From: Thiobacillus sp.
GTDB lineage: Bacteria > Pseudomonadota > Gammaproteobacteria > Burkholderiales > Thiobacillaceae
NCBI RefSeq assembly: GCF_018780105.1
Contig: NZ_JADMKC010000004.1
Span: forward strand, 1-64,000
Direction of reading: 5' to 3'
Length of the DNA: 64,000 nucleotides
In this document: positions 63,268 through 64,000 of the stretch, piece by piece
Layout: each line of letters begins with the position of its first letter
How positions within the stretch are numbered: the stretch's first letter is position 1
The notes under the pieces: model-generated
Seen by the model: the letters and a program-made list of their open reading frames with translations, nothing else
Database searches by the model: none
What the model was told of the DNA's origin: nothing
Translations under genes and position numbers: made by a program

Positions 63268-64000
63268 GTCGCCAGGCAGATCGATTCGCTTCGCTTCAAG
63301 GGCTGCTGTGGCTGGGTGCGCTGGCTTACACGGCGTTCGTGATTTACGGCAGTCTGGTGCCGCTGGATTTCAGGACTTTGCCGTGGGAAGAGGCCGTTGC
63401 CCGCTTTAGCCGGATTCCTTTCCTCAAACTCGGTATCGGGTCGCGCGCCGACTGGATGGCCAACCTGCTGTTGTTCATTCCGCTGGCATTTTTGTGGATG
63501 GGCGCGTTGTCGGCCGGTTCCGGCACGCTGGCAAAAGGGCTGGCCACTCTGGCGCTGATTCCCGCGGCCACCGCCCTGAGTGTGGGCATCGAGTTTACCC
63601 AGCTGTATTTCCCACAGCGCACCGTGTCGCAAAACGACATCCTGGCCGAAACCCTGGGCGGTCTCATCGGGGTGCTGACCTGGTGGGTGGCCGGCGACCG
63701 TTTTCTGGCGTGGCTGCAATCGTGGCAGCACCAGCACGCGCAGGCGGCCCTGGCGGAAAGGCTGGCCTGGGTGTATTGGGCGGCCGTGCTTGTTTACAAC
63801 GTTCTGCCGCTCGATCTGACCATCAGCCTGGTCGAGATTTTTCACAAATGGCAGAGCGGCATGGTCAATCTGATTCCGTTCGGCCGCTTGCCGGATGATG
63901 CCGCCTATGCGCTGTACGAAATCGCCACCGATGCCTTGATCTGGTTTCCGCTTGCTCTGCTGTGGCGGCTCGATGGCACGCGCAGTGCTTGGCGGGCGTG
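63264..64000 (+). CDS. VanZ-family membrane protein (5' part)
   Basis: Open to the end of the window, so at least 245 residues are visible with no stop. Starts ATG 63264 in a 4-nt overlap. Hydrophobic helices in VanZ arrangement: GALAYTAFVIYGSLVPLDF, DWMANLLLFIPLAFLW, EFTQLYFPQRTVSQNDIL with the Asn-Asp motif typical of VanZ, then a second similar set from VYWAAVLVYNVLPLDLTI. The VanZ family is found beside exosortase and exopolysaccharide genes. Function unknown here. Confidence 0.8.
   Translation, partial: MSRQADRFASLQGLLWLGALAYTAFVIYGSLVPLDFRTLPWEEAVARFSRIPFLKLGIGSRADWMANLLLFIPLAFLWMGALSAGSGTLAKGLATLALIPAATALSVGIEFTQLYFPQRTVSQNDILAETLGGLIGVLTWWVAGDRFLAWLQSWQHQHAQAALAERLAWVYWAAVLVYNVLPLDLTISLVEIFHKWQSGMVNLIPFGRLPDDAAYALYEIATDALIWFPLALLWRLDGTRSAWRA

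Noticed and set aside
1-64000. CRISPR array, prophage or integrated plasmid
   Set aside because: No set of regular direct repeats with spacers, no cas, integrase, phage structural or plasmid genes seen on either strand.

Overview
The window looks like a chromosome segment of a chemolithotrophic sulfur-oxidising betaproteobacterium, most like the Thiobacillus/Sulfuriferula type. Reasons: a reverse dissimilatory sulfite reductase (rDsr) cluster in the order dsr(A)BEFHCMKLJOPNR; betaproteobacterial gene neighbourhoods (dusB-fis-purH-purD, pilMNOPQ-aroK); an XrtA/PEP-CTERM regulatory set (prsK-prsR-prsT plus a TIGR03013-type sugar transferase); and moderately high GC. The taxon is inferred from gene content and style, not from a search.

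Region 1 (1-12295, all +): the sulfur oxidation block. It opens inside dsrB and runs through the sulfur relay (dsrEFH, dsrC), the membrane electron-transfer complex (dsrMKJOP), the NAD(P)H-linked flavoprotein dsrL, the siroheme amidase dsrN and the A-type-like protein dsrR. cysG follows 3 nt after dsrR. DsrEFH hands persulfide sulfur to DsrC, DsrAB oxidises it to sulfite, DsrL accepts electrons, DsrMKJOP links DsrC trisulfide chemistry to the quinone pool and periplasm, and CysG plus DsrN supply sirohydrochlorin/siroheme amide. Hairpins after dsrB and after dsrC, and a 26-bp perfect palindrome at the start of dsrN, divide the transcript.

Region 2 (12296-30260): an OmpA/TSP3 protein with its own promoter and terminator, priA, a 342-bp non-coding gap with two perfect TTATNCACA boxes, a Tim44-domain protein, hemE, an EF-hand protein, a zinc-ribbon/Sel1 protein, a dihaem cytochrome c, tRNA-Arg(CCG), a DUF971 protein, a fructosamine-kinase-family gene carrying a 54-bp in-frame insertion, a LEA-type lipoprotein, a Rossmann protein, ybiT, a PAS/GGDEF/EAL protein with a PhnD-like partner, a 165-bp MITE-like element and argA.

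Region 3 (30430-45454): an exported DsrE-family protein, rsmE, a thioredoxin-like protein, a methyltransferase, an inositol-monophosphatase-family enzyme, a NarL/NarX-type two-component pair whose kinase has a four-cysteine GAF domain, a large divergent bifunctional penicillin-binding protein, then the tight minus-strand series dusB-fis-purH-purD-tsaC-hemF with heptamer-repeat arrays in its gaps, and mscL.

Region 4 (45464-64000): the PEP-CTERM/exosortase control genes prsT-prsR-prsK with a sugar transferase behind a candidate sigma-54 promoter, a small nucleotidyltransferase-like protein coupled to mrcA, then divergently pilMNOPQ (type IV pilus alignment complex and secretin), aroK, an exported beta-helix protein and a VanZ-family membrane protein cut by the window end.

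The items most worth a second look are the MITE whose tip supplies the argA stop codon, the in-frame insertion in the kinase gene, the heptamer arrays containing a start and a stop codon, the dsrN palindrome, the DnaA-box gap and the cysteine-rich GAF sensor kinase.
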